Positions 1 to 12,034 of a stretch of DNA of 64,000 nt are shown piece after piece. The position numbers were made by a program, and so were the translations under genes. The stretch comes from Dactylellina haptotyla (Eukaryota; Ascomycota; Orbiliomycetes; Orbiliales; Orbiliaceae): positions 930,001 through 994,000 of the forward strand of contig CM062384.1 in NCBI GenBank assembly GCA_031310005.1. The letters run 5' to 3'. The notes below the pieces were generated by a model that saw only the letters and a program-made list of their open reading frames with translations, searched no databases and was not told the origin of the DNA. The first letter of the stretch is position 1. Each line of letters opens with the position of its first letter.

Positions 1-38
1 CGATATCATGCGATAGCCGATTTTATATATCTCGAGAG

Positions 39-957
39 ATGGTACGACCGATTCCGCCCGTGGCAAGGGCGACGATAGCGAGAAGTGGAAGTCTCACCGA
101 GTGGCTTGGAGCATTGTACCGGAGGCCGTCTGTGACATGCCAGCACCGCAGCCTGCAACCCGGTACACAGCCGACTTCGCGTTTCTTCACCACCAGCCAA
201 CCACGATTCCAACGGCCAAATGCGTATCCTGACTACAATAAAGTCTTCAAAAAAGGGAATGCGTCAATATTGGTATGATAGCCTTTCTGAGATTGGGCTA
301 CTTACAGGGCGTTTTCTAACTTAGTTTCTTAGTATTACTCGATATCAATCATCGTTGGAGTAACCGGGTTCTCCTATGCCGCCGTCCCTTTCTACCGCGC
401 CATCTGTCAAAGAACAGGCTACGGAGGAACACCTATCACAGATCAGACCCGCTTCACTCCTGACAAGCTCGTCCCCGTGGATCCTCTCCTCCACCGTCGT
501 CTCCGAATAACATTCAACGGCTCCGTCTCTGATGCTCTGCAATGGAAGTTCTCGCCGCAGCAGCGGGAAGTCCGGGTGCTGCCCGGAGAAACGGCATTAG
601 CGTTCTACACTGCCACGAACAAGAGTGATGAAGATATCGTCGGAGTTGCGACATATAGTGTTACCCCAGCGCAGGTCGCCCCATATTTCAGCAAGATTCA
701 GTGTTTCTGTTTCGAAGAGCAGAAGCTACTGAAAGGAGAGTCCGTTGATATGCCGGTCTTCTTTTTCATTGATCCCGAGTTCGTAAAAGATCCGCAAATG
801 AAGGGAATCGATACGATTACGCTAAGTTATACATTTTTTAGTAAGTGGTCTTGTGCATAAGCACCAACACAAGGACGGAGGGCTGACAGATTTCGTTACA
901 GAGGCAAGATATGATGACAACGGGGCTTTGAAGATTGCCCCAACCATGCAGAGATAA
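39..957 (+). CDS. COX11: Cytochrome c oxidase assembly protein COX11 (copper chaperone)
   Basis: COX11 is a mitochondrial inner-membrane protein that delivers copper to the CuB site of cytochrome oxidase subunit 1. Three exons are inferred: 39-272, 333-840 and 902-957, joined by introns with GT-AG ends; the first has a ctaac branch site. The product is 265 aa. Residues 1-78 are Arg/Ser-rich and look like a mitochondrial presequence. A membrane segment follows at about 79-98, then an intermembrane-space domain carrying the copper-binding CFCF motif at about 202-205 (context KIQCFCFEEQ). The last exon restores the family's C-terminal YTFF-x-ARYD element, which supports the second intron. The start is the first ATG in frame after the window begins; an earlier start outside the window cannot be excluded. 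The family assignment is secure. Confidence 0.95.
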
Positions 958-1552
958 CATTGTATAGGGTTGAGATTCATGCGTGAATATTGTACATAGT
1001 TGGCACTGGCCTGGAATTCAGAAGATGAAAGAATCATCTCTACCTTGCACATAAGATACTAATACCAATATACCTAGTACATTACGTGGTTTTCCGATAT
1101 CGAATCATTCTAAATCTAAGTTTTTGATAGGTTGAGATGATTTCATGGGCCTAAAAGACCGCTCGGTACTCAAGTTGGTCTCCGGGTGAGCAATGCATGG
1201 GCTGTATCTGTGTGCGGGTAGAGCTAGATGCAAGGTTTGCGGCTATGCAGCTGGTCATGTAAGAGGCTGTGGAGATACCTTAAACCTTTCACAGCGTGTG
1301 CCAAGCTATCTCCAGAAAAGTGGAAAGAAAATGTCAGCCTCGTAACCAGGTTGGAGGATGGTGTTCCTGCCAAAGGGGACCAAATTATAATTGAACCATG
1401 GCCGCTACTAGAACGCGTCTTTCTCTCTTCGCTTCTGCACATTAGCGACACTTGGAACGACATCTCTTGACTCAGGTTTTGGGTCTAGTTATATGCTCAA
1501 CAGCTCAAACTATTCCATTCTTCACTATCCTACCCCTAGATTGTACAAAAGA
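958..1552. other. Intergenic region between COX11 and the broken gene
   Basis: This holds the 3' end of COX11 and the presumed promoter of the following gene. Short open frames exist on both strands at about 1224-1470, but they have no recognisable motif and overlap each other in antisense, so I see no gene here. Confidence 0.5.
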
Positions 1553-4500
1553 ATGGCATCATTCGGAAGACTTGCAGCCTCTGTCATAACTGGATCCGTG
1601 GAGAATACTGCCGCGCTTTTGAACCTCAATTTCGATTTCTCTCTCGTCAAATTAGAAGCTCCTAAAGAATTTGAAGGTGTCGGCTCCATTATATCAGCCA
1701 AGCGCCGAGTCGAGGCTGAAGAAGGGCGAACCCACAGTACTGCTCGTAAGCTCGCAGCTCTTTTTAAACCAGTACTACCTCAAACCCCAGAACTACTAAA
1801 AGCGTACGGCAACCGAGCTTCTGAGATATCCCAGTCACCTTTAGCAAAACCAACAGATGCTAAAACAGCTGGCCTCTTCGCACAGCATGTCGGCGCTGAC
1901 TGCACTAGCCTTTGGGCCGCCGCCACCTCTGGACCCAGCGCTATCCATATCCACCTTCTCGCCTGCATGCTTGTAAGGATGTGGAGTCATCAACAGGCGA
2001 CTTCGATCTGGGTAGAATTTGTTGATATGCAAAAGAAAAAGACGATATCGGAATATATGAGCTCCAGTTCGATTCTCGCTAGCGAGTTTCTGGCCGCACA
2101 GCAAGATATCACTAGAGAGCAACTCGCAGAGTGGGACTCAAGTGCAAGGGCCTGGATGGTAACTGCAGATTCTGTCAAAAAGAAACAGCAAACTCAATTG
2201 GATCTTATTCTGAAAAATATTGATAATTTTGTGAACAACAAACCGAGCGTATACGAGAGCGTCCTCCAAATTTAGGTCACAGCATTGGAAGGCATGGAGC
2301 GTCTCATTTACGGAATGCCCCAGCTTCTGCAATCTGGCGAGATACTACTAGGACTTTCATCGTGGCACATATATCCCGACCTTTTTGTTCTCGGACCGAA
2401 GGACACAAAAGTCAAACAGGGAGATGTACTAGTAAAACCTTCCGGGGTCTTAACCTTGGGATTACAACTAGTTGACGCGAGCGAGAGAGGCCTTAAGTGG
2501 TCGCTACCATTGGCGTACTTGAAGTACTATGGGGAGCCTGTTGTGACTACACGCACTACAACGGACGGATCAAGATTGACCCTGGACGAATTCTTACAAG
2601 GAGTCCTTGGAGCTATGATTGGAAAAATCCTCCCGGTATCTGTGGACTTCTCCCGTACAACAAAAATCAACTCCGAGACCGTGGAGTTAATGATAAACTA
2701 TCTTACCGAAATATCTGGATATTTCTTCAGCTCCGACATATTAGATTTAATCGGAACGGACAACTGGCTTTCGATGCTAACTCAAGCAGGACAGCTCTTT
2801 CTTAAAAGTGAGGGTATCGAAAGACAGAAGAACCTTAGCTTGATTAATCTTGGAAATCGAAACGCATCAAAATTTTTTCCAACCGCGGACATGAGATTAT
2901 TCGGTATGAACAAGTTTTCGACTCTGCTTCGCCTATGTGAGGATTTAGAAGCACAGCTAGAGTTGCTCCGGCGTGTAGCAAAAGAAATTGGTGCACAGAG
3001 CACCAATTCAATCATTGTATACCGTCACAAGTGTGAATGTCAAACCGTTTTTTACGAGTATGCAACTGCCATTCCCTTCAAGAAATCTAGTTCCAAACGA
3101 AGCCTCGATGGCCACCATATTTCTGTCGACACTCATATTCGCTGGATCTATGCTGATGTCCCGCATAAACCTTCTCAATACAATGCGAGGCCTTGCGGAT
3201 GGGTACTAGACCCAATACCACATTCATCGGAAATTGTTTATCTTGTCCCTAACACCATTGCGCCTGTGGGGAGATCTAAATATGAAATAAATTACATGGA
3301 AATGCCCTTTCAAGTTCAGCAGACACTAACAAACCGGAGAGAGTGGATGATATTGAAACGAGTAACTGGAATCGTAGACACGATTGAGCTTTTCCAACTC
3401 CCTCATAGTTCTTCCGCTGGCACAGAAATTGATTCTATAGAGAGTATCACCAAAGAGGTAGATAGCAGGATCAACTACCAATTGAGTGTTTTGAGGTCTG
3501 GAACCATAAGCAAACGGGATTTTCCGCCCTTGTTTGCTCTAATACTCAAGGAGACGAAAGGGCCTGAAGAAAAACTCCCTGCCTTAGTACATGCGCTAGT
3601 CGCTATACATAAGATCTTCGATATTTACAAAAGACACCCTTCGGCTACTATCGATGTTGAAATATTTCAAAATCCGTTGTTAGAGTACCATTGGGCAAAC
3701 GCGTCATTTACATCCTTCCACGACGGCGACAAAATCAACTTCATGCAACTAGCGCCCCGCACATTCATGGATTTGACAAAATCAGTATTCGGAGTTTTAC
3801 CCTTTACCCTTAAAGAAACCTTTGCTTGTATTTGTTCCATGGAAGCCGCTCAAATCAACTTAAATCCGAAGGGCCTCGATCAAGTGATGGCGATATCCTC
3901 CAGGGATTCCATCTACGTAGCCTCACCACTAACTGCTGATCCATTCTCCCACAGTAAAGAAACCCACATCATTAGGATTATGGGTAATGTTGGGAAACCT
4001 GGTATTTCTCTTCTGGTTTCACCGGGCGAGCTCAGGACCCCGAAAACCCATGATATCAGCAACTGGAAGCTCATCAATCACTTCTCATTCGATAACGAAT
4101 TTCGCGACTATTTTACTGGAACTTCGTTGCATCTCTCGCTGACTGGTGGTGTACAACCAGTAAATGTCGGATCATATGGTGTTTTCGACTCAGAAATAAA
4201 TTTTGTTGAATCTGTTGTGTCTATTCTCGATCGAGGGGAATGGGTTGCCGATATCGATATTCTAAAGGCAAATAATGCAACAGAATGGGAATATAGAAGC
4301 TGCAGGGAGATGCAACATTCTTCGGAACCAAATAGTCCCGTACATAGTACTCAAGTGCAGAACAACAAATTCAAATCGAATTGTGACGATATTCTCACAA
4401 TTCAAAACTGGTCCGAGCTATTCGCACGACCTGATGGGGACATTATTTTCTAAGCAAGGGGAACTGGCAAGCACGACTAGGAGCAAGTGCAGTCCTGACA

Positions 4501-4689
4501 AATTTTGACATATCGGATAGAGTATTCGTGTGTGACGACAATATCTGCCCTACGTGCCTGCTAGAGCACCTGCGAGAGGAAAAAGCAAGAGATACAACTA
4601 TTTCTGATGTTTATCTTGAGTCGATGCAGTCTCGAACCAAAGCACGACAGACATCCGTCGAGAAACCGTCTTATATATTTATATGCTAG
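1553..4689 (+). pseudogene. Large uncharacterised fungal protein, broken by one stop and one frameshift
   Basis: A single frame runs from the ATG at 1553 (protein beginning MASFGRLAASV) to 4453. It is interrupted by one TAG at 2273-2275, after which the same frame continues open for about 720 codons. At 4453 the frame stops, but the next frame is open from about 4441 to a stop at 4687-4689 and continues in the same style (KGNWQARLGAS), as expected after loss of one base in the T run at 4446-4449. There is no usable GT-AG pair around the TAG. Restored by eye, the protein would be about 1040 aa. I recall an uncharacterised family in many filamentous fungi with this N-terminus, but know no function for it. 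A C-x-C segment lies near 3030 (KCECQT). Intact reading elsewhere suggests recent inactivation; alternatives are sequencing error, or production of a 240-residue N-terminal protein only. Confidence 0.7.
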
Positions 4690-5376
4690 ACTTCAGGGAC
4701 ATAGATATGCAAACACAATTTGGTTTAGGAATGGGATTCCGAATAAAAATGAAGATGTATAATCAATAATCCGAAAACCGGTTTACCCTAAGAAAACCAG
4801 ACATCGAAAACCCCAGCGAAAGCTGGGTAACCCCGCTCTCTGTTAAAATTATGCCAAACAGCACATGCACACTAGAGTATATATAAATGTCATTTTATTT
4901 TCATAAGAAAAAACCACGGATATATCCCAACTCCCTCCCTGAAAATAACAATAAAAAAGAGAAGTGCGTATCTTACAATGTGTAATAGTGGTTAGTAGTA
5001 GTAGTAGTAGCAAATAGTAGTAAATAGTATAACAAAGGAAAATAAAACCAGAAACAAAACATAATGGGTTATATAGTAGGCGGAGTATAAAAGCGAAGAG
5101 AAAAAACGCCAGATAGTACCTCCAAAGGCATATTCCAAAGGTGTAATAATTTTTCAAACCAACAAAAAAGAGTGCGAAAAGGATATAAAGTTTTTGCTTT
5201 GTAAATAGAGACAGGTTCAAGTACCTCTCGTCTCTGGAAGGAAATGGAAATAAAAGCAAAAGTACCATGCAAGCCATCATAGGAGGTCAAGGATCGAACC
5301 TTTACTGCGTTCCTGGGTTGTCATTAATGCCATGCACCACAATATTCTCATGCAACCGCAACGCTTGAACGCGGGC
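4690..5376. other. Intergenic region, convergent 3' ends, with a TAG/GTA triplet repeat
   Basis: This AT-rich sequence lies between the 3' end of the broken gene and the 3' end of the WD40 gene. It contains a short triplet repeat at about 4990-5032 (gtagtagtagtagtag and a second cluster). A hydrophobic open frame on the minus strand here is a by-product of T-rich sequence downstream of the WD40 gene, not a supported gene. Confidence 0.6.
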
Positions 5377-8203
5377 CTACCGCGCTTTCTTTGTTGCCGC
5401 ATCGTTCAGTAGTGTCCTCCAGTCGATTACCGCGCACTATTAAAACCATATTAGTCGATTGTGCAATTTAAAGGAGTTCCTGATTGACTCACCTTCTGGT
5501 TCTTCACCGCGACCGCCAGTCTCGCACCTTCTTTGTCCCAGCTCAGATCTTCCATCGTATTCTCGGCGGATAGCCCTTCGTCGCCTTGCTTCGCATCGTA
5601 CATTCCCACCGGCTGTCCCGTCTCCGTAAGCCATATCATAACCAGCAGGTTCTGTGCTCCAGCTGCCAGGTATTTTCCATCCGCTGTGAAAGACAGAACG
5701 TCAACCGGCGATTGCATGTTCAACACATGCAGGCATATCCGACTATCGATGTTCCAGATGCGAACGGTACCATCCGCTGATGCAGATCCGAGGAGGGTTA
5801 CTGATGGTGTGCTACCGTGGAAGAGCTGGAGTGACGAGATTTCGCCTTGATGGCCTTCTAGGACCGCAATAGGCTTTTGTTGGTTTGGTTTCCATAACTA
5901 TTGAAACAGTTAGTACATTTTGATCCAACATGCTATCTCATTTAGGGCCGACAAGACACATACCAAAATTTTTCCTTCCTCTCCGCCGGTGGCAAATACT
6001 TCATGGCCACCACTCCAAACCACCGAATTGATATGCTTATGGGTGTCGTGACCTTCGAATTTCAGTACAGACTCCAGATGCGACCCCTTCTCCGATGGCA
6101 TTGATAGGTCGAATTTCTCGACGGCGCCGTTGTCGCCTACTACAATGATAGTATTTTCGTCGATCCAATCGGCGTCATGCGGTGTATGAGGCCCGTTACC
6201 ATCAGATGCCGAATCGGTTCTCGCCAGCTCGCACATCTTGATGAGTTTCCCCGTTGTCACATCCCAAACAATAACTTTCGTATGGCTATCAACGCTGAGC
6301 AGTAGATTGCTCTTAGTCGGATGGAACTTCAAACTTAATATCGGTGCGGCGTGCATCTTTAAGGATTGACGAGATCGCCCCCGCGAGTCCCAAATCTTTA
6401 TTAGTCCGTCCCAGGATGCTGTAGCTAGGTATTCGCCATTGTTACCCCAGGCGATAGTTGACATTTCGATGTTAAACTGTTGGAAGAGCTCTTGTTCCTT
6501 AATGTTTCCGTTTGGTGTGAACGGGTTGTCGCCGAGGTCGAACAGGTGGCAGTTTTCTAGGGATACGGCGATCTTGTTCTTATCCGCGGGACTGAATTTG
6601 CAATTCCTCGCAGATGCACCTTGCGAAGCGTTGAAAGTCGATGACAGTTGAGATACCCCAGACGATTCGTGGTCGAGTTGTATGTATTCGTCGGCCTGTA
6701 CGCCAACGCTGCTGCCGATAGTTGCTCGTACTTCCTCAGATGTTGTGTCAGGTAGACCAATCCCGTCGATAACCATGGCGTTCTCGTCAGCGGCAGCGGT
6801 TTTTGCCCGCTTAGGTCGTTGCCCGGTGGCACCGTTGATTTCCGGTGGTAGAGTCGCTGTAGCGAGGTCGTAGCCTCGCTTTACTGGGGTGACGGTGCCG
6901 TTGGTTTGTGGTGGTTCACGCAGTAACTCCGCTCTCTGTGCCTCCAACTCGATCGAAACACCGTTTGTTTCTTCATGTGGCGCGGAACCATTCGACATTT
7001 CTACGTCACCGGCGGCATCCTGCATAGGTACTTCTACCAACGCCCGCCCGGATGTCGGCTCTTCTTGAAGCTTCGAGGGTCCGAAGAAGGAAAAGACCTT
7101 ACCCGACCCTATTGTGCCATTCTACAAACATAGTTAGTATCACAGTCTTATTATAGAGGCTCGGCGGAAATGAAAAAAGTACCTCGTATATCGACGCCTC
7201 CAGAGCCAGATATTGGAGGCCTTTTTGTATTATGTGGATCAAAGCGCCCGGCTTTATCCATGCTTTGAACTTGTCTTCGAGCACCTGGGCCTTGCAGTCG
7301 TCCTGGAAGGAGAAAGTCGATTTCTCAAAACCTGTGGAGGGACAAAAGAAAAGTATCAGCGCACAAAGTACGTCAACGCACGGACAAATATACCATCAGA
7401 TATATGTGAAGTGCAATAATGCCCGATGTATTTACGGGACATGGGGATTTTTTTCTCCTCATGCATGTAATAGTTCGGATCCGTACCTGATTCCTGCAGA
7501 TAGCTGTTGGGCACATGACGTTAGCGTGGTTGTGCTTTTCTGTGTCGGGTAACAGGACAGGGCAAACGGGAACAAGGTTTCGCCTCAAGAACAGACAGCG
7601 GAGCATGTCCAACCCGCCGTTCCTAAAAACAGGGCCAAGCAAAATCTCATGCATGCGGGCAAACAGAACAAATTTCGAGAAAAATAAGCAAAAAAACACA
7701 CGCAAGGGTCCCGCTAAATCTGAAAAATTGGCGCCAGTTGCAGCAGCAGCACACACAAAGGAAAGAAAAGTGGTCTCTCTTAGCCTGGGGTTTGGCTGCA
7801 AAAAAGATCCGCAAGCCTGCAAATCGGGGAGTTGCGGATTTCCCGGTGCCATTTTTCAATGTTCAACAGGCCTGGATGAGGCTCGTCGAACGTGCGGGAA
7901 TTCGGGATCTGGCGATCTTTGGTTTGCAGCCAAAGCCTCCGAGAGTCATTGTCGGATTGGTCTGCATTCAGGGTCGCCCTCGCTCGCTTTTGGCCAGCGG
8001 GGTTTTTTTCTTCTCACCCTTCCATGCATCCCCGTTTGATCTCGACAGCCCCCATATGCAGAAATCCATACATACAGAACGGTTCGAAATCGGCGGGAAG
8101 ACAGAGCGCTGCCGGGAAAAGGAGGCATCGAACAATGGATAGAACAAGAGACTTACCGCCATACTAGGTAGTTGACCTGCTCAGAGGTCAGTGGAACAGA
8201 CAT
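5377..8203 (-). CDS. SIF2: LisH/WD40-repeat protein, SIF2/TBL1-type corepressor subunit
   Basis: This is predicted to be the WD40 scaffold of a Set3C-like histone deacetylase complex in the nucleus (yeast Sif2, animal TBL1). Six exons are inferred: 8203-8157, 7503-7487, 7331-7183, 7121-5964, 5897-5493 and 5436-5377, giving 611 aa. All junctions keep frame. The first three exons build a LisH motif (LTSEQVNYLVWRYLQESGFE, about residues 5-24) followed by the family's helical continuation (AWIKPGALIHIIQKG). An acidic, low-complexity linker containing a basic patch (RPKRAKT) follows. WD repeats fill roughly residues 195-600, with clear examples at WDGLIKIWD, TKVIVWD and DGTVRIWN. The second exon is only 17 nt and the first intron is 653 nt. 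The ATG at 8203 is chosen because it starts immediately before the LisH motif. The WD40/LisH architecture is certain; orthology to SIF2 is likely. Confidence 0.9.
7504..8156 (-). other. 653-nt first intron of the WD40 gene
   Basis: This intron separates the 47-nt first exon (donor gtaagt, read on the minus strand at 8156) from a 17-nt exon (acceptor ccaacag at 7504). It is about ten times longer than the other introns in the window. Several open frames cross it on both strands, but none shows recognisable protein features. It may hold transcriptional control sequence; that is inference. Confidence 0.75.
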
Positions 8204-11200
8204 TGTTGACGCCATGAGAGCGAGAGAAAATCTGAAACCGCCCCGTCGAGAGGCTGTTTCCGAACAAGACGCGATATTAGATAGTTGTCGTGAGCGTTTC
8301 CCTTTCGTTATCGGATTCCCTTTAGTTCAACCAGAGCACGAAATACCTCCCGTCTGTGTTTGCGGTTGTCGTTGTAACCGTGTCGATGGCGGAGACGGTG
8401 GTGGTTGGATTGGTATCCTGATAAAGATTCGTGTTTGATTGTGCTTTTTGGTGTCGAGATGGGGAAATGCAAAAGAAGAGTCGTTTCGTTGATTAAGTCG
8501 CAAGGAATATGCAAAAGATCCGCCCCCAAGGCAAAAAAGGTTTGTCACTGTCCGGATTTGTTAGGGTGGCACCAGGAACGCAATTTCTCCCAAGGTCGCT
8601 TCGCACACACCCCACCCTTTCTCTTATGCTGTGTTCGAGTAAGTCGAGAAAAATAAAATAAAAGGAATAATGGCACTATTAAAAAGAATGATCTTTAAAA
8701 ATGGGTGTTTTGGCTTGTGAGCGTTGTTCGGGTACGGGTTCCAGGGAAAAACAAGGCCGCGATCAGATGACTGGAGGGAATCCCTTTTTTCGATAAAACA
8801 ATCTCGCTTGAGGAACGAAAAGCCGACGAGCACGCTGACGTCGGGGTTCCCTGCGAGACAGTCGTGATTTGACTAGGCGAAGGGGTTGATAATAGTATTT
8901 TTGGTGGGTTGTATGTGCTCGTCTCAAGGAATGTACACTAGAAGGGGGGAAGAAGGGGGATGGGGATTGTCCGATTGATGATGATTCTTCTCGAAAATCG
9001 AAAAAGGATAAGGAAGAGAAGGAAGAGTTGAAAATGTGAGGAGGAAAGGGTACTAAGTATGGTGCAGGGGAGGGAAACGGATGCGAATTGCAAAAGAGAC
9101 GACAAGATTACATGTATTGTTGTTAGTATACCCCGGCTTGAGACCTGTCTGCTGGACTTTAGCGGAAACCGTTGGAGGGCAGGCTAAGAGAATAAGGAAG
9201 TATTTGCAGGTACCCTCGAAGCCAGCATGAAACGCTATAAAATGTAACAACCAGAAAAAGTACCCTTTTTAGTGTGGGTTCTGTGTGGTTTAGCTTGCAC
9301 TTGCAGGCTTGTTCGATTTCGAGGTTTTCTCGCGAGAGGGAGGGAGAGGAAAAAGTAAACAAAAAATGATGAAAAATAAGCCCGCTTTGGTGGCGGCCCC
9401 GGGTTTCTTGTCTGTGTCTCCCCTTGTGTCCTCGAAATCCTGCTATTTGGGATAGTTCGACTATCTGTTTCCTTTGACCGGTTTTCCTCAGATCGGCCGC
9501 TGGAGGGCGTTCGCTTTTGCTGTCAATGGTCGGAGCTTTGATAGGCAAATGCACAGCGAATTGGCTGGCCTCTTTTCCTGTCTTAATGACTAGTGCAAGG
9601 CACCCCTCCCAGCGAATCTGAGAATCTCGAATCGATGGAAGACAGGCGGAAAAAGCAAACACCCCACCACGCAGATGGAGAGGCTGGTTATTTGCAGCAG
9701 ACGCAACAGCAATGTAATAGGAATAATTGTAATGCCAGTCAGAACCACTGATGGGTGGGTGGTGGCAGCCAGCAGATTTCGATACGCCCTTTATTTCTGC
9801 CGCCCAGCTATGGTTCTTGTCGTCTTATTACTGGCCGAGATGTTGTCGACGTCGTGTTCAAAGGGGGTCAAGGCGCAACAAGGCCTCGGGGCGTTATTGC
9901 AAAAGAACGATAGCTTCCTTCCTTTCTACCTTCTTTCTTTCTTCCTGTCTGTTCTTTCCGCAGATGCAGCGGCTCGTTTCTGCTGAGGCTGAAAGCTGCG
10001 AGGAATTCGAGATCTTTGGCTGCGGGTATTCGCTCACGAAAAACAAAGATGACAACGCTTCCTCAACGCAAACGAAAGCCGCAGGGCAGCAAACAGGGCG
10101 TTTGATGGCAGAACGGCAGCCAACCAACGAGAAGCCCGCGCCAAACGGAGCCGAGCGAAAACGTCGAGAGTTGAGATGTGAGTTTTCTTGGATGTCCTCC
10201 TTGGATAGGCGGGAAGGACAAGATACAAGCAGAACGTTGGTTCGGTGGAGGATGGATGGAGGGGGGGTTCGGGTGAAACGTGTGGGACGGATGTTTAAAG
10301 GTGGAAGAGGGAAGATTGGTTGGTTGGGACGTGTTTGAAGATGTCGAATTAATCGAATTGAAGAAATAAGTAAAAATACGGATTCGCATCAAAATGGGGA
10401 TAAGGTATTATCAACAGAAAGGCCACCAACTGCAGCCACCCAGCAATAGATCACATCGCCTATACCCAACCCCGAACGATTTAGACTACGAGTCCCCCGA
10501 TAGGCTTCTTTGGCTGCCGCATTGTTTGTTCAATAGGGTTTGGATCACGTCTCTTCCTTCTCCTCTCTCGCTTGGTGTCGTTTTATTACGTTTGCCGGAA
10601 ATGTGCGGCTGTAGAGGACCACTGTCTGTCTGAGTATCATGCGGGCTCGTACCCATCGAGGACTCATCGAGTTACTCGTTCCGAGGGCATCCCAAAAAAG
10701 GTCACGTCTCGACGTCTAGGCGGCATAGATAGCTTCATACTCTATCTTGGTAGCGTATCCTCGTAGCGTATCTCTGGAGCGAGCGCACATTCCAGCTCCC
10801 GTTATCACGATCACATTACCTTGCTCGCTCACACATTCTTCACCCTCATGCTGGCTCGCTGACCAAAAACAAAAAACTCGCTCGTTTACCCTTTAACAAT
10901 AGTAAAATGTTAAATTTCCTGTTGTGCGTCCGTTCCCGCGGTCGATTGCGTAAAATGGGTGCACCTCATTTCGGGTTGCCGATTTCAAGCTAACCAGCCA
11001 AGCACCCCGGTTGATTTCCTCGCTGGCCCCCATTCGTTCCAGAATGGCCTGCGGAATAAGCTGGTTTTCGGGAAATATTTCCGTCTCCCAAACTCGCGGG
11101 AGGCAAGGCCGACTCTCTCGCTGGACTCCATATCTAGCCGAGTTTGCGGAGTTTTGATGATACTCGAGTGAGCTCTGATATTTAAAGCGATGATGATGAT

Positions 11201-11272
11201 GTCGATTCTTTACCAAACTTAAGGCGTACCTTAAAAAGTACCCGGAGCTAGTCATGATATCCGGGGTTTCTT

Positions 11273-11499
11273 AACCGGCACGAGCGAGAAGGCGAATCCA
11301 AGCTAAGTCCTCAGATTTGGCGATGCGAGACGAAGGGGCCAAGGTGGTGTTACTAATCAACACAACCCAACCTCCAATCTGAGCAAACGTCAACACCTGC
11401 TGAATCAACTGCGACAGATGAGGCAAGGGAGCCTTCTGGATAGGGTGGAGCTCCAGCCCAGCATTATAATAGCTGTATCGTACGTATAACCCCCCATGG
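11273..11499 (-). other. Coding-like open frame without a start codon
   Basis: On the minus strand a frame of about 75 codons ends at a TAA near 11273-11275. It reads like protein (segments LELHPIQKAPLPHLSQL and GWVVLISNTTLAPSS) but contains no ATG, and a TGA closes it near 11500. It could be a last exon, a remnant or chance. I do not recognise the sequence. Confidence 0.2.
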
Positions 11500-11643
11500 C
11501 ATCATCTGTTTACGTATCGAGTACCCAGCCCGACGATCACACAGTTTAACCCTCTCCAACCAACTGACTGGCTTCTTGGTTCTCCAGGCCATCGTTCGGT
11601 GTTCGTGCACATACATTCTTATTGTTATGGATGGTTCAAGTCC

Positions 11644-11751
11644 ATGCCTCGTTTGTTCGGCAAGGTGCAGGAGAAGACCGATGCCGGCGACCAGACTGAG
11701 AACCCCGCCATGCTGCGGGACACACTCAGAAGACCAAACGATGTGTCCTGA
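11644..11751 (+). CDS. Possible 35-residue small open reading frame
   Basis: An ATG frame encodes a 35-residue hydrophilic peptide beginning MPRLFGKVQEKTDAGDQ and ending at a TGA. Its third codon positions are mostly G or C, like the real exons in this window and unlike the surrounding spacer, which is the only support. It could also be an upstream ORF or an exon in a long leader of the homocitrate synthase gene about 840 nt downstream. Confidence 0.2.
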   Translation: MPRLFGKVQEKTDAGDQTENPAMLRDTLRRPNDVS

Positions 11752-12027
11752 CTAAACGATTGAAAAATTTTTGAACCGTCTTCTGGCACAGGAACTTGGC
11801 TTCATGTGAGAGATGGAGCCCGGCTCCAAGTACCAGGCCGGGGTGACGTTCTAAATCCCATCCGATTGTTCTCTCCCCATGTGGGAACTCCTCAATTCGA
11901 ATGCAGTGTGCATTTGCAAGCCCGTCCGGCGGGTAAGGTTCCACCGCATAAGGGCTCACGCAGCAGCGACCGCCGGCCGGTGCTGGAGCCCGAGGTTCGA
12001 ACGAACGAACCAGATAGACCCCTCTTA

Positions 12028-12034
12028 TGAGTCA
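12028..12034 (+). promoter_or_regulatory. TGAGTCA: Gcn4/CPC1-type general amino-acid control site
   Basis: TGAGTCA matches the TGA(C/G)TCA site bound by Gcn4/CPC1/CpcA. It sits about 554 nt upstream of the homocitrate synthase start, where cross-pathway control of a lysine gene is expected. A 7-mer also occurs by chance; its position before an amino-acid biosynthesis gene is what makes it worth listing. Confidence 0.4.

Noticed and set aside
2268-2290. A very short intron removing the TAG in the broken gene
   Set aside because: The only GT-AG pair there (gtcacag) spans seven bases, far below any spliceosomal intron.
4410-4455. A 45-nt intron that would repair the 3' frameshift of the broken gene
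   Set aside because: It would keep frame, but the donor (gtccga) is poor and it would remove sequence that appears to belong to the family; a one-base deletion is simpler.
4849-5280. A 143-codon hydrophobic frame on the minus strand
   Set aside because: It lies in T-rich 3' sequence of the WD40 gene, overlaps a triplet microsatellite and has no protein-like motif.
5281-5360. A tRNA-like T-arm (ggttcgatcc on the minus strand)
   Set aside because: The T-stem does not pair over five bases and no acceptor stem or anticodon arm could be formed around it.
7373-7852. Frames of up to about 160 codons on both strands
   Set aside because: They lie within introns 1 and 2 of the WD40 gene, crossing the 17-nt exon, and have no motif.
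9159-10338. Frames of 167 codons (minus) and 195 codons (plus)
   Set aside because: They are low in complexity, overlap other frames in antisense and show no recognisable domain; more likely GC-rich promoter sequence.
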